Source: JAHECQ01 sp047638695 (lineage in GTDB: Bacteria > Actinomycetota > Acidimicrobiia > Acidimicrobiales > SZUA-35). Taken from it: DNA of 26,205 nt. Positions 1 to 7,351 of the stretch are shown piece by piece. The stretch spans positions 1 to 26,205 of the forward strand of contig JBLINY010000064.1 of NCBI GenBank assembly GCA_047638695.1. Reading direction: 5' to 3'. The position numbers were made by a program, and so were the translations under genes. The number at the start of each line of letters is the position of its first letter. Position 1 is the stretch's first letter. The notes below the pieces were generated by a model. It was not told the DNA's origin. It did no database searches and saw only the letters and a program-made list of their open reading frames with translations.

Positions 1-243
1 GTCACGTTCTATCAGGTCGCGCCAATCCATGTGCTGATGTACGCCGGGCGCCACCTGAGCGGCGTGAGCGAGACGACCAGGGTCAGGATCGGCAACGGCA
101 TGGAGGTGGCCCAACTCGGCCCACACGCGCAGATGGTTCGAGCCCCACCCTCCGCATCCGAGCAGACCGATGCGGACATCGGATGACGGCGACGAGGACG
201 TGGACGTGGACGAGGACGTGGTTGACGGTTCAGGGGTGTTCAC
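1..243 (-). CDS. Gfo/Idh/MocA-family oxidoreductase, N-terminal part (cut by window edge)
   Basis: This reading frame leaves the window at position 1, so only the first 81 residues are visible. After a short Ser/Thr-rich leader (about residues 7-21) comes VRIGLLGCGGWGSNHLRVW, a dinucleotide-binding Rossmann start with a GxGxxG-like glycine cluster. It is followed by a second strand ending in AVADPD, typical of NAD(P)-dependent Gfo/Idh/MocA sugar dehydrogenases. The GTG start at 243-241 is chosen because GGAG lies about 8 nt upstream and an in-frame TGA lies just before it. It follows the Wzz/kinase gene on the same strand after a gap of about 60 bp, so it is probably co-transcribed. In such loci these enzymes oxidise a hydroxyl of a nucleotide sugar (WbpB-like enzymes supply the 3-keto sugar used by WbpE-type aminotransferases). 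The substrate is not readable here. The low-complexity Ser/Thr leader is unusual for the family. Confidence 0.8.
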   Translation of the reverse strand, partial: MNTPEPSTTSSSTSTSSSPSSDVRIGLLGCGGWGSNHLRVWAELGHLHAVADPDPGRLAHAAQVAPGVHQHMDWRDLIERD

Positions 244-305
244 AGAAATCTCCGGGCTGGGGCAGGGCTGGGGAGGTCACGGGTCGGCCAACGGGCCGAA
301 CCGGA

Positions 306-2648
306 TCAGCGATCGTTGTTCTTCTTAGTTGGGGGCTTGTTTTTGGCCGGCCGTTCGGCCATCTGAGGCTCGGTCTTCGGCTCAGCGACCTTTCGGCCAG
401 CCCCGTTGCTCGTTGGCGCACTGCGGCGTGTGGCCGATGGACCGGAGTCGTTCTGCTGTGCGGAGGTGTTCGTCGCACTGTGTGAGCCGTTGGTTCGGGG
501 GCCTGTCGCTCCCGAACCGTTGGCCTGGGTCTTCGTGTCGGGCTTCTTGACCTCGGGCTTCTTGACCTCGGGCTTCTTGACCTCAGCCCTCTTTGGCTCA
601 GCCCTCTTTGGCTCAGCCCTCTTTGGCTCAGCCCTCTTTGGCTCAGCCCTCTTTACCTCTGGCTTCTTTATCTCGGGGGGCCCAGTTGAGGTTGGGCGTG
701 CACCGTTCGCAGCAGGGGCGGGGCCACCGGAGGTCGGCGCAGGGCGGGGAGCGGTGGCTGGAGGTCCCGTCGAATCGACGCCATAGGAGCGTTCGGTACC
801 ACCAGTCCGGGTCGACGACGCGGCGCGCGCTGCAGCCGCTCTGCGGCTGATCTCGGCCGACGTGGCATCGACGGGAACCGTGGTGCTGCCGTTGGTTCGT
901 ACGGTTTGGCTGCCCACCTGGTCGAAGTTCATTGGTTCCGGGGGGCGACGCATCACGGCGAGGTTGGCGATCTCTCCTCGGCCATGTCCCTCTGAGGTGC
1001 CGTAGTAGCTGCGGCCGCTCGCGCTCGAGGCCTTCACACCGGTGAGGATGATGCCGGCGACCTCGGTCCCAACTCGCTCCATCCTCTTCACCGTTTCGCG
1101 GACATCGGCCAAGGTGGTTGCTCCGGCGCGCACAACAACGACACACACCGCATCAACGGACGAGGCAATCGACGCCGCGTCGGCAACGGCCAAGAGTGGA
1201 GGAGTGTCAAGGACGACCAGATCGTTCTCGCGCACCGCTGCGTTGATCAATTCAAGTGAGCGCTCACCGGCGATCAAGTTCGCGGCGTTGCGGGTTGGCG
1301 TACCAGCGGTAGTTACCGAGAAGGGCATATTTGCGAACTGCTGGTTGGCGTAAGCAATCTCGACATCGCCGTTGACTACGTCGGAAAATCCGGGATGCTG
1401 GGGCAGGCTGAAGGCCTCGTGAACCCGGGGTCGACGCAGGTCAAGATCGACGAGCATGGTCTTGGTGCCGGCCAGGGCCGATGCCAGAGCGATGTTGGCC
1501 GCGGTGGTGGTCTTTCCTTCACCTGGCGTAGCGCTCGTGACAATGAGGGCCTGGCGGCGCTTTGAGTTTTGCATGAAACTGATGGAGGTGCGCAGCTGGT
1601 TGAAGGCTTCGCTCATCAACTCGCCGGGGTGTTCGGCGCTGATCAAAGCCAGTTCCGAACTGCGGCGAAGGGCACGGGGTGCCTTCGGGATTGAAGCCAG
1701 GACGGGCAGGTTGAGTTCGAGCTCCACCTCGCTGGCCGTCGAGACCCGGTCGTCGCGGCGGCTGAGCAAGCGGACGAGAACAAGGCCGATGATGCCACCG
1801 AGCATGATGCCGATAGCCAGGTTGCGTGCGGGGGCCACGTTGGTGGCCTCGGTCGGTGCGAACGCTTCGCCTACTACTCGGGCGGTACCGATGCTGGCAA
1901 GATCGCTGGCCACGCTGAGGCTGATCAGATTGTCGGAGACCGCGTTGATCTGCGCCTCAACGATGGAGTCGTTGGTCGCAATAGATGACTCCTCAGCCTG
2001 GATGAGTGCATCGAGTCGGTTCTGCTCGTCAGGGTTGGTGGCGTTGGCTCGGGTGGCAAGAAGCTGGTTGAGGTCGGCACGGACGTCTTCGCGCTCGGTC
2101 TGGAGATCGGCGAGCCTGGCTTCGGCTTGGGCCGTCGCTTCGGCCAGGCTTTCTGAGGAGTCCTGCTGTCGCTGGTTGACGTAGAGCCCGGCCCAGACGT
2201 TGGCCATGCTGGCGGCCTGGTCGGGGTCGGTGTCGCTCACCGTGAAGGTAAGCAGGTCCGACGCTTCGTCGCCGCTGACTTTCAGCTTCTTGGTGATGAT
2301 CCCAACGTTGAACTGGTCGAAGCTCTGGCTGACCTGTTCCATGATGTTGCGGCTTTTGGCCAACAGGATCTCGTTGGCGACGTTCCGGCCTCGGATGCCG
2401 TTGTTGTTCGTACTACCGGCATCGAGGGTCTGCTCGGCTGCAGACGGCTCCAACAAGACAACGGTCTCGGCGGTGTACATCGGTGTCTGAAGCGAGGTCA
2501 GGAAGTACGCCAAAATCGCGAACTGGAAAATCGCACCGAGTACGATGTACCAACGCCGCTGTAACGCCTTCAGGAACTCACCCAGCTCATCATCAAGCGG
2601 GCGTTCATCCATACGGATGGAGTGTAGATCGCCGTTATCAGCAGGCAC
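306..2648 (-). CDS. Polysaccharide chain-length determinant (Wzz) fused to BY-type tyrosine autokinase
   Basis: About 780 aa. A cytosolic N-terminus leads to TM1 (about residues 35-54), then an extracytoplasmic Wzz region with a coiled coil (about 165-225), and TM2 (about 277-297). The cytosolic ATPase domain has Walker A GEGKTTT (about 376-382), Walker A' LVDLDLRRP (about 399) and Walker B LVVLDTPP (about 477), the three hallmarks of bacterial tyrosine kinases. Known members control polymer length and export by cycles of autophosphorylation on a C-terminal tyrosine cluster. Here the tail (about 550-780) has very few tyrosines: YY near 550, one near 622, and none in the last 150 residues. It carries nine Lys/Pro-rich pentapeptide repeats instead. 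Start: an in-frame TTG at 2654 has GAGG only 1 nt away, whereas GTG at 2648 has GAGG at the ideal 7 nt, so 2648 is preferred. It is divergent from the dimethylformamidase-like gene and upstream of the partial oxidoreductase. Confidence 0.9.
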   Translation of the reverse strand: MPADNGDLHSIRMDERPLDDELGEFLKALQRRWYIVLGAIFQFAILAYFLTSLQTPMYTAETVVLLEPSAAEQTLDAGSTNNNGIRGRNVANEILLAKSRNIMEQVSQSFDQFNVGIITKKLKVSGDEASDLLTFTVSDTDPDQAASMANVWAGLYVNQRQQDSSESLAEATAQAEARLADLQTEREDVRADLNQLLATRANATNPDEQNRLDALIQAEESSIATNDSIVEAQINAVSDNLISLSVASDLASIGTARVVGEAFAPTEATNVAPARNLAIGIMLGGIIGLVLVRLLSRRDDRVSTASEVELELNLPVLASIPKAPRALRRSSELALISAEHPGELMSEAFNQLRTSISFMQNSKRRQALIVTSATPGEGKTTTAANIALASALAGTKTMLVDLDLRRPRVHEAFSLPQHPGFSDVVNGDVEIAYANQQFANMPFSVTTAGTPTRNAANLIAGERSLELINAAVRENDLVVLDTPPLLAVADAASIASSVDAVCVVVVRAGATTLADVRETVKRMERVGTEVAGIILTGVKASSASGRSYYGTSEGHGRGEIANLAVMRRPPEPMNFDQVGSQTVRTNGSTTVPVDATSAEISRRAAAARAASSTRTGGTERSYGVDSTGPPATAPRPAPTSGGPAPAANGARPTSTGPPEIKKPEVKRAEPKRAEPKRAEPKRAEPKRAEVKKPEVKKPEVKKPDTKTQANGSGATGPRTNGSHSATNTSAQQNDSGPSATRRSAPTSNGAGRKVAEPKTEPQMAERPAKNKPPTKKNNDR
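541..675 (-). repeat. Nine 15-bp tandem units encoding (E-[VPI]-K-[KR]-[PA]) repeats in the kinase tail
   Basis: Reading the + strand, three units of GGCTTCTTGACCTCG (the last ending in A) are followed by four identical GCCCTCTTTGGCTCA units and two divergent ones, all 15 bp and in frame. They encode EIKKP, EVKRA, four EPKRA and three EVKKP. Identical neighbouring units indicate recent slippage or unequal crossover. The segment is strongly basic and probably unstructured. Confidence 0.95.
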
Positions 2649-2743
2649 GTTCAAACCTCAGGTCGTGGTGCGTGTGGGTAGAACCACCCTTATCCACCAG
2701 TAGTCGGCAGTTGAGCGCTGTGCTTGAGATGTTTCTAGCTCCT

Positions 2744-2762
2744 CACGCGGGTGTACCGCGTG
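2744..2762. promoter_or_regulatory. Perfect 7-bp inverted repeat in the divergent intergenic region
   Basis: CACGCGG, a 5-nt spacer (GTGTA), then CCGCGTG, in the 170-bp gap between the divergent Wzz/kinase and dimethylformamidase-like genes. The dyad could be a regulator-binding site serving either promoter. No convincing -35/-10 pair was found near it, so the operator role is inference. Confidence 0.35.
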
Positions 2763-2821
2763 CCGATCGGAACGGTCGGACAACGATGATCCGCAGTCGA
2801 CAGCATGGTGGTGTTTAGAAG

Positions 2822-4174
2822 ATGATTGGTGCAGGATTGATCGCAGCCGGCGCGGGCGCCGTTGCTGCGCTGGGTGTGGCCGCTGGTGAGGTCTTCCAAA
2901 TCGATCTGCGTCGACGATGGACAACTGAGGTCGATTTACCAGAGGTATGCGGCTACGTGGCCCAGCAGTCGACGACTGCCGGGGACCCGATCCCACTGGG
3001 CGTGCATGGCCGCGGCCGCGTTGAGCTCTCGCTGGCCCGCCTCTCTGCCGACGGCCCGCACGTGGTTCATACGCAGACGATCGAGGCGACACCGCAAAGC
3101 GGGGCCTACGACTTTTGGCGGGGCCTCGATTGGCCCACGATTGATATCGGTACCAGTTCTGATTGGGTCAGTGGCCTCTATCTACTCGAGCTGTCGCAGG
3201 GGGCGGCGATCTATCGTCAGGCCGTGGTGATCAAGCCGCTCACGACACCCGACATTGCGGTGGTCGTGTCCACCAACACGTGGGCTGCCTACAACGAGTT
3301 CGGGGGCCTTTCGAACTATCGCGATTATGCCTCGCCCCAACCGTTGCGCCTACTCAAGAAAGTTCTGAAGACAATGAACTGGCGACTGGTGGTGGGGAAC
3401 CGTCGGTCGGTTCCCGCCCTGCCGCTACCGTTCCTTCGCCCCAACGCAGCGATCAATGAAGACCTCGCCACCCTCGACGCTGATCCGGTGGATTATCCAA
3501 GCCACCTGGTTCGGGCCGAGTGGGCCGCACTTCGCCATTTCGACAGGTCGGATCTGTCGTATGGCGTGTATGCCGACAGCGACATCGCCTTTGGTGGGGC
3601 TCCATACAAGGCGCGTCTCATGATCTTCACCGCACACAGCGAGTATTGGTCTGAGGAGATGAAGGGGCGATTCACTTCGTATCTGGCTACCGGGGGCCGG
3701 GCCCTCTTCCTGTCCGGCAATCACTGGTACCGCACGGTCAAGTTTCTGGAACACGGCTTGGAAGTCGTCGATGATCGGGTGGACCCGTCGGTGGTGGCGG
3801 CAACTCTCGGTTCCGGGTACACGGCTGACGGCTACGAGACCTATGCCCCTTACCGAGTCGTCAACGCTGATCACCCGGTCTTTGAAGGGACTGGCCTGGC
3901 CGAAGGCGACCACTTCGCAGGGCCCGACGATCGCGGCCGTGGTGGCAGTGGCTACGAGACCGACAAGGTGAATATGGGTAGCGGCTTGGTCGACGTTCTC
4001 GCCGTTGGCGACAACGTTGAGGGTCCTGCATTCATGGTGTGGAAGGAGCATCCGGCCGGGGGCTGGGTTTGCAACTTCGGATCGGTGGCGTCAGCGCCAT
4101 GGCTCGAGCGCTGCGTATTCATGGCGTCAGTGGTGAAGAATGTGGTTCGGCTCGGGGTGACGGAAGCTCCCTGA
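2822..4174 (+). CDS. Membrane-anchored N,N-dimethylformamidase beta-subunit-like protein
   Basis: 450 aa. The first 22 residues form a Gly/Ala-rich hydrophobic segment without a clear cleavage site, so probably a signal anchor. Residues about 43-140 form a beta-rich domain ending in SDWVSGLY and followed by a strand. Residues about 147-445 resemble the C-terminal domain of the dimethylformamidase large subunit, with HSEYW at 272-276 and GNHWYRTV near 299. The same architecture and motifs recur in the protein at 8748, so the two are paralogues. True dimethylformamidase splits DMF at a mononuclear iron site with tyrosine ligands. No small alpha subunit is present here, and the substrate in this setting is unknown. 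The family name describes homology, not activity. The ATG at 2822 has only a weak upstream purine stretch. It probably leads the + strand run into the aminotransferase at 4251. It could act on an acylamino group of the polysaccharide, but this is speculation. Confidence 0.75.
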   Translation: MIGAGLIAAGAGAVAALGVAAGEVFQIDLRRRWTTEVDLPEVCGYVAQQSTTAGDPIPLGVHGRGRVELSLARLSADGPHVVHTQTIEATPQSGAYDFWRGLDWPTIDIGTSSDWVSGLYLLELSQGAAIYRQAVVIKPLTTPDIAVVVSTNTWAAYNEFGGLSNYRDYASPQPLRLLKKVLKTMNWRLVVGNRRSVPALPLPFLRPNAAINEDLATLDADPVDYPSHLVRAEWAALRHFDRSDLSYGVYADSDIAFGGAPYKARLMIFTAHSEYWSEEMKGRFTSYLATGGRALFLSGNHWYRTVKFLEHGLEVVDDRVDPSVVAATLGSGYTADGYETYAPYRVVNADHPVFEGTGLAEGDHFAGPDDRGRGGSGYETDKVNMGSGLVDVLAVGDNVEGPAFMVWKEHPAGGWVCNFGSVASAPWLERCVFMASVVKNVVRLGVTEAP

Positions 4175-4190
4175 GCATAACTCAACACTG

Positions 4191-4206
4191 GTCGGCGGCG
4201 GCCGAC
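4191..4206 (+). terminator. Short GC-rich hairpin between the dimethylformamidase-like gene and the aminotransferase
   Basis: GTCGGC, loop GGCG, GCCGAC, about 17 nt after the stop codon at 4174. No T-tract follows, so it would be at most a weak terminator or an RNA-processing or stability hairpin within the operon. Confidence 0.3.
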
Positions 4207-4250
4207 AGAAACAGCGTGAGCCGGGCCATGCCTGACGACAGAACCTGCGG

Positions 4251-5435
4251 ATGAAAGAGAACGCACTCGTGAACAATTCAGCAGCTAACCAAGGGTCGAA
4301 CGATCCCATTTCCTTTGCTATCCCGGAGATCACCGAGGAAGACGTGGAAGCCGTCACCCGAGTGCTTCGCAGCGGCTGGATCACGACCGGAACCGAATGC
4401 GCGATGTTCGAAGAAGAACTCGCGCATTATCTGGAAATCGAGCACGTCGTTGCGTGTTCGTCAGCCACCACCGCCGAAGAGATCTGCCTTGCCTACCTCG
4501 ACCCCGAGCCTGGGGCCCGGTTCGCGGTTCCGGCGTGGACGTTTGTCTCGACCGCACTTGGTGTGCATCGTGCCGGGGGAGTGCCGGTGCTGGTCGATGT
4601 CGACCCCGACACGCTGAACCTGTGTCCGGCCGCACTCGAGCGGGCCGCTGACGAGGGCCTCGCCGGCGTTGTCGGTGTTCACTTCAGCGGCAACCCGATG
4701 AGCTCCGACATTCGGAAAATCTGCGAAGCCTACGATCTTCCGCTCGTGGAAGACGCAGCCCATGCACTTGGGGCGCGCGACGACCGAGGGCTCATTGCCG
4801 GACGGGGCACTGCGGGCGCCTGCTATTCGTTCTATGCCACCAAGAATCTCCCGACCGGTGAGGGTGGTGCCATAGCGACTGACGATGCGGGTCTCGCAGA
4901 GTTCGCTCGCACGTACCGACTGCACGGCATGTCGTCGGATGCCATCGATCGCTACAAGCGCCCGGGCGCTCACTCCTACGATGTTGAGGTACCTGGCCTG
5001 AAGGCCAACTTGCCCGATCTTCTCGCCACACTGGGCCGTAGCCAGCTTCGACGTTTCGAGAGCAGCCAGGCCCATCGTCGTGCGTTGGTACTCCGCTATC
5101 GCGAGAATCTCGATAGCCAAAAGCATGTCCGCTTCGTCCCGCCGGTATTGCCGGAGGGTTCGGCCGACCATCTCATGGTCATCAGCCTCGATTCGCAGGC
5201 GCGACGAGATGCCGTGGTGGCCGGTTTGGCAGCCGACAACATCGGTTCAAGTGTCCACTTCCGACCGTTGCATACCTTTGCGTGGTTCAAAGAGAACAAC
5301 ATTCCCCTCGGGCCGGGTGGCGTTCCCAACACCGATCGGCTCGATGGATCGGTGATGAGCCTGCCGCTTCACGTCGGTCTCTCGCTGTCCGACATCGATC
5401 GGGTGTGCGGTCGCGTCATTGAGGCGCTCGGGTGA
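4251..5435 (+). CDS. DegT/DnrJ/EryC1/StrS sugar aminotransferase (ArnB/PglE-like)
   Basis: 394 aa PLP-dependent fold-type I aminotransferase acting on keto-deoxy sugar nucleotides. Visible signatures are the N-terminal motif FAIPEITEEDVEAVTRVLRS ahead of GWITTG, SSATTAEE at the phosphate-binding position, VEDAAHALGA (PLP ring Asp about 168) and SFYATKNLPTGEGG with the Schiff-base lysine near 198. The pattern is closer to the ArnB/PglE type, which makes 4-amino sugars, than to the second copy at 6184. This fits the CapD-like dehydratase in the window, whose product would be a 4-keto-6-deoxy sugar. ATG 4251 has no clear Shine-Dalgarno. GTG at 4269 has AGAGA about 8 nt upstream and is a reasonable alternative; the fold begins well after both. 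Its stop overlaps the start of the phosphoglycosyl transferase (GTGA), so the two are translationally coupled. No PglD-like acetyltransferase is visible nearby. Confidence 0.9.
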   Translation: MKENALVNNSAANQGSNDPISFAIPEITEEDVEAVTRVLRSGWITTGTECAMFEEELAHYLEIEHVVACSSATTAEEICLAYLDPEPGARFAVPAWTFVSTALGVHRAGGVPVLVDVDPDTLNLCPAALERAADEGLAGVVGVHFSGNPMSSDIRKICEAYDLPLVEDAAHALGARDDRGLIAGRGTAGACYSFYATKNLPTGEGGAIATDDAGLAEFARTYRLHGMSSDAIDRYKRPGAHSYDVEVPGLKANLPDLLATLGRSQLRRFESSQAHRRALVLRYRENLDSQKHVRFVPPVLPEGSADHLMVISLDSQARRDAVVAGLAADNIGSSVHFRPLHTFAWFKENNIPLGPGGVPNTDRLDGSVMSLPLHVGLSLSDIDRVCGRVIEALG

Positions 5436-6187
5436 CAGAACCTGAGCACCGTGGCCAACGGCCGTGGCTTCGGATGCGGCGATGGATCGACGGAGGCCTT
5501 GTCCTCGTCTTGTCTCCGCTCCTGATCCCGCTGGGAATGGTTGCGGCGCTCGCCGTCTTTGTCGGTGACCGACACGCCCCGACGATCTCGTTCCAACGCA
5601 TTGGACGCGGAGGCGGTTCGCTGAACGTCACGAAGATCCGATCGATGCGTCCGGCTGACGACTCTGGCCCAAAGATCACCGGGTCAGAAGACAACAGAAT
5701 CACCCCTGTTGGTGCTCTGTTGAGAAAACTCCGCATTGACGAGCTCCCGCAGCTGCTGGCTGTGCTTCGCGGCGAGATGGCCATCATCGGGCCACGCCCC
5801 GAAGACCCGGCCTTCGTCGACCTCGACGACGATGGGTGGCGCGAGGTTCTTAGCGCTCGTCCCGGCATCGCCGGGCTCGCCCAAGTGATCGCAGGAGAAT
5901 GGGAAGAGACCGAGCTTACGGGCGACGACCCGGCTGCTCTCTACCGACAGGTCGCTGTACCGGCCAAGGTGGCCATCGATCGTTATTATGCGCGCCATGC
6001 GAGCCCTTCGCTCGATTGGTTGGTCGTGCGGAGTCTTTTCGAACAGTTCATTTTGGGTGCCGTAGAGACTTCAGCCCACCGGCTTGTGGCGGATCAGATT
6101 CCCGAGGCCCGCGCCTTACTGCCACGCGCCTTACTGCCCGAAGTTCCCAACCCGCTATCGACGAAGACTGGATCAACAGCAGCATGA
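5432..6187 (+). CDS. Undecaprenyl-phosphate sugar phosphotransferase (bacterial sugar transferase, PglC/WcaJ core)
   Basis: 251 aa, the size of a monotopic small phosphoglycosyl transferase plus a C-terminal extension, without the extra membrane domain of WbaP-type enzymes. One hydrophobic helix lies at about 19-43. It is followed by FQRIGRGGGSLNVTKIRSM, the catalytic Asp-Glu pair in RIDELPQ (about 103-104), GPRPEDP (about 120) and ARPGIAGLAQV (about 142). The family transfers a sugar-1-phosphate from a nucleotide sugar to undecaprenyl phosphate at the inner leaflet, the first step of repeat-unit assembly. The start is GTG within the GTGA overlap with the upstream aminotransferase, and its own stop overlaps the next gene in ATGA. 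Flanking aminotransferases suggest the first sugar is an amino-deoxy sugar. The C-terminal tail holds a duplicated RALLP. Confidence 0.92.
   Translation: MTEPEHRGQRPWLRMRRWIDGGLVLVLSPLLIPLGMVAALAVFVGDRHAPTISFQRIGRGGGSLNVTKIRSMRPADDSGPKITGSEDNRITPVGALLRKLRIDELPQLLAVLRGEMAIIGPRPEDPAFVDLDDDGWREVLSARPGIAGLAQVIAGEWEETELTGDDPAALYRQVAVPAKVAIDRYYARHASPSLDWLVVRSLFEQFILGAVETSAHRLVADQIPEARALLPRALLPEVPNPLSTKTGSTAA
6110..6138 (+). repeat. 15-bp tandem duplication in the tail of the phosphoglycosyl transferase
   Basis: CGCGCCTTACTGCC occurs at 6110-6123 and again at 6125-6138, with a period of 15 bp. It encodes RALLP twice in frame beyond the catalytic domain. Confidence 0.85.
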
Positions 6188-7287
6188 TTCCCGTATACGA
6201 CCCCAAGCCTGAGGTCGTCGCACTCCGCCCCGAGTTCGACGCCGCCATCGCCGAGGTGCTCGACACCGGCTCGTTTATTCTCGGACCCCAGGTCGCGAGG
6301 CTCGAAGAGCAGGTCGCCGAGTACATCGGAACCAGCCATGCCATCGGAGTGAACTCGGGGACCGACGCCCTCTTCATCGCCTTGCGCGCCGCTGGCGTAA
6401 AGCCTGGCGACGAGGTCATCACCAGCTCCTTCACCTTCTTTGCTACCGGTGAGTCGATAAACGCCATCGGGGCCACACCGGTTTTCGCTGACGTCGACCT
6501 CGAGTCTTACAACCTCGATCCTGACGCGGTGAAGCAGGCAGTGACGGCCAAGACCTCGGCCATCATCCCGGTGCATCTGTTCGGCCGCCCGACGGACATG
6601 ACGGCATTCACCGAGATCGCTACGGCATCGAATCTGGCAATCATCGAAGACTGTGCCCAGTCATTCGGTGCGGCTTGCTCGCAGGCACGCACCGGCTCGA
6701 TTGGAACCGCCGGAGCGTTCTCCTTCTTTCCGTCGAAGAATCTTGGGGGCTTCGGTGACGGTGGCATGATCACCACGAACGATGAAGAGGTCGCAGCGCA
6801 GGCTCGAATGCTGCGTGCTCACGGATCGAAGAAGCGCTACTTCAATGAGGTATTCGGTTACAACAGCCGCCTCGACTCGATCCAGGCAGCCGTGCTCTCG
6901 GTGAAGATGCAGGCCGTCGAAGCCAACAACGAGAAGAGGCGAGCGATCGCTTCGGCCTATAACGAGACATTCGGCAACCTGGACGGCATTACGGTTCCCG
7001 GCTTCTCCGAGAACGACCACCATGTGTTCCACCAGTACACGATGCGTGTCACTGATGGCAGCCGCGAGTCTCTGGGTGAGCAGCTAAAGGAACGTGGCGT
7101 TTCCACTGCCGTGTATTACCCGGTGCCGCTGCACGAGCTGCCGGTGTACGCCGACCAGGAGTGGGCTGCGCTTCCGAATGCAGAGCTACTCGCCCGAGAG
7201 GTGTTGTCCTTGCCAATGTTCCCGGGAATGACCGACGAGCAACTGCAGACCGTCCTGGACGCGGTGGTCGAGGCCAAGAACTCCTGA
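6184..7287 (+). CDS. DegT/DnrJ/EryC1/StrS sugar aminotransferase (WbpE-like)
   Basis: 367 aa from ATG 6184, which overlaps the previous stop in ATGA. The frame is open further upstream, but that part runs through the phosphoglycosyl transferase in another frame and is not coding. Features are TGSFILGPQVARLEE, VNSGTDALFIALRAAGV, IIPVHLFGRPTDM, IEDCAQSFGA (Asp about 156) and FFPSKNLGGFGDGG with the PLP lysine near 185. The overall pattern closely resembles WbpE and other 3-aminotransferases that convert a 3-keto nucleotide sugar to a 3-amino sugar. A Gfo/Idh/MocA dehydrogenase, the usual source of the 3-keto substrate, begins at the left window edge, so a pathway to a diamino or 3-amino sugar is possible. 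Exact sugar specificity cannot be read from sequence alone. The gene ends in the first unit of an unusual tandem repeat that contains its stop codon. Confidence 0.92.
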   Translation: MIPVYDPKPEVVALRPEFDAAIAEVLDTGSFILGPQVARLEEQVAEYIGTSHAIGVNSGTDALFIALRAAGVKPGDEVITSSFTFFATGESINAIGATPVFADVDLESYNLDPDAVKQAVTAKTSAIIPVHLFGRPTDMTAFTEIATASNLAIIEDCAQSFGAACSQARTGSIGTAGAFSFFPSKNLGGFGDGGMITTNDEEVAAQARMLRAHGSKKRYFNEVFGYNSRLDSIQAAVLSVKMQAVEANNEKRRAIASAYNETFGNLDGITVPGFSENDHHVFHQYTMRVTDGSRESLGEQLKERGVSTAVYYPVPLHELPVYADQEWAALPNAELLAREVLSLPMFPGMTDEQLQTVLDAVVEAKNS

Positions 7288-7333
7288 GGCCCAGCATCCC
7301 TGAGGCCCAGTTATCCCTGAGGCCCAACTGCTC
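7283..7333 (+). repeat. Three tandem CCTGAGGCCCA-type units spanning the aminotransferase stop codon
   Basis: CCTGAGGCCCAGCATC (7283), CCTGAGGCCCAGTTATC (7299) and CCTGAGGCCCAACTGCTC (7316) follow each other, growing from 16 to 17 to 18 bp. Each carries a TGA; the first is the true stop. They fill most of the gap to the convergent GT4 gene. No T-rich terminator is seen here. Confidence 0.8.
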
Positions 7334-7351
7334 CCGGTGGCAGTCGTAGCT

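Noticed and set aside
541..675. Regular 15-bp repeats resembling a repeat array
   Set aside because: Not CRISPR: no unique spacers between units, and the units are in frame inside the kinase gene.
5899..6183. Upstream in-frame extension of the WbpE-like aminotransferase
   Set aside because: It lies wholly within the phosphoglycosyl transferase gene in another frame. The family N-terminus begins at ATG 6184.
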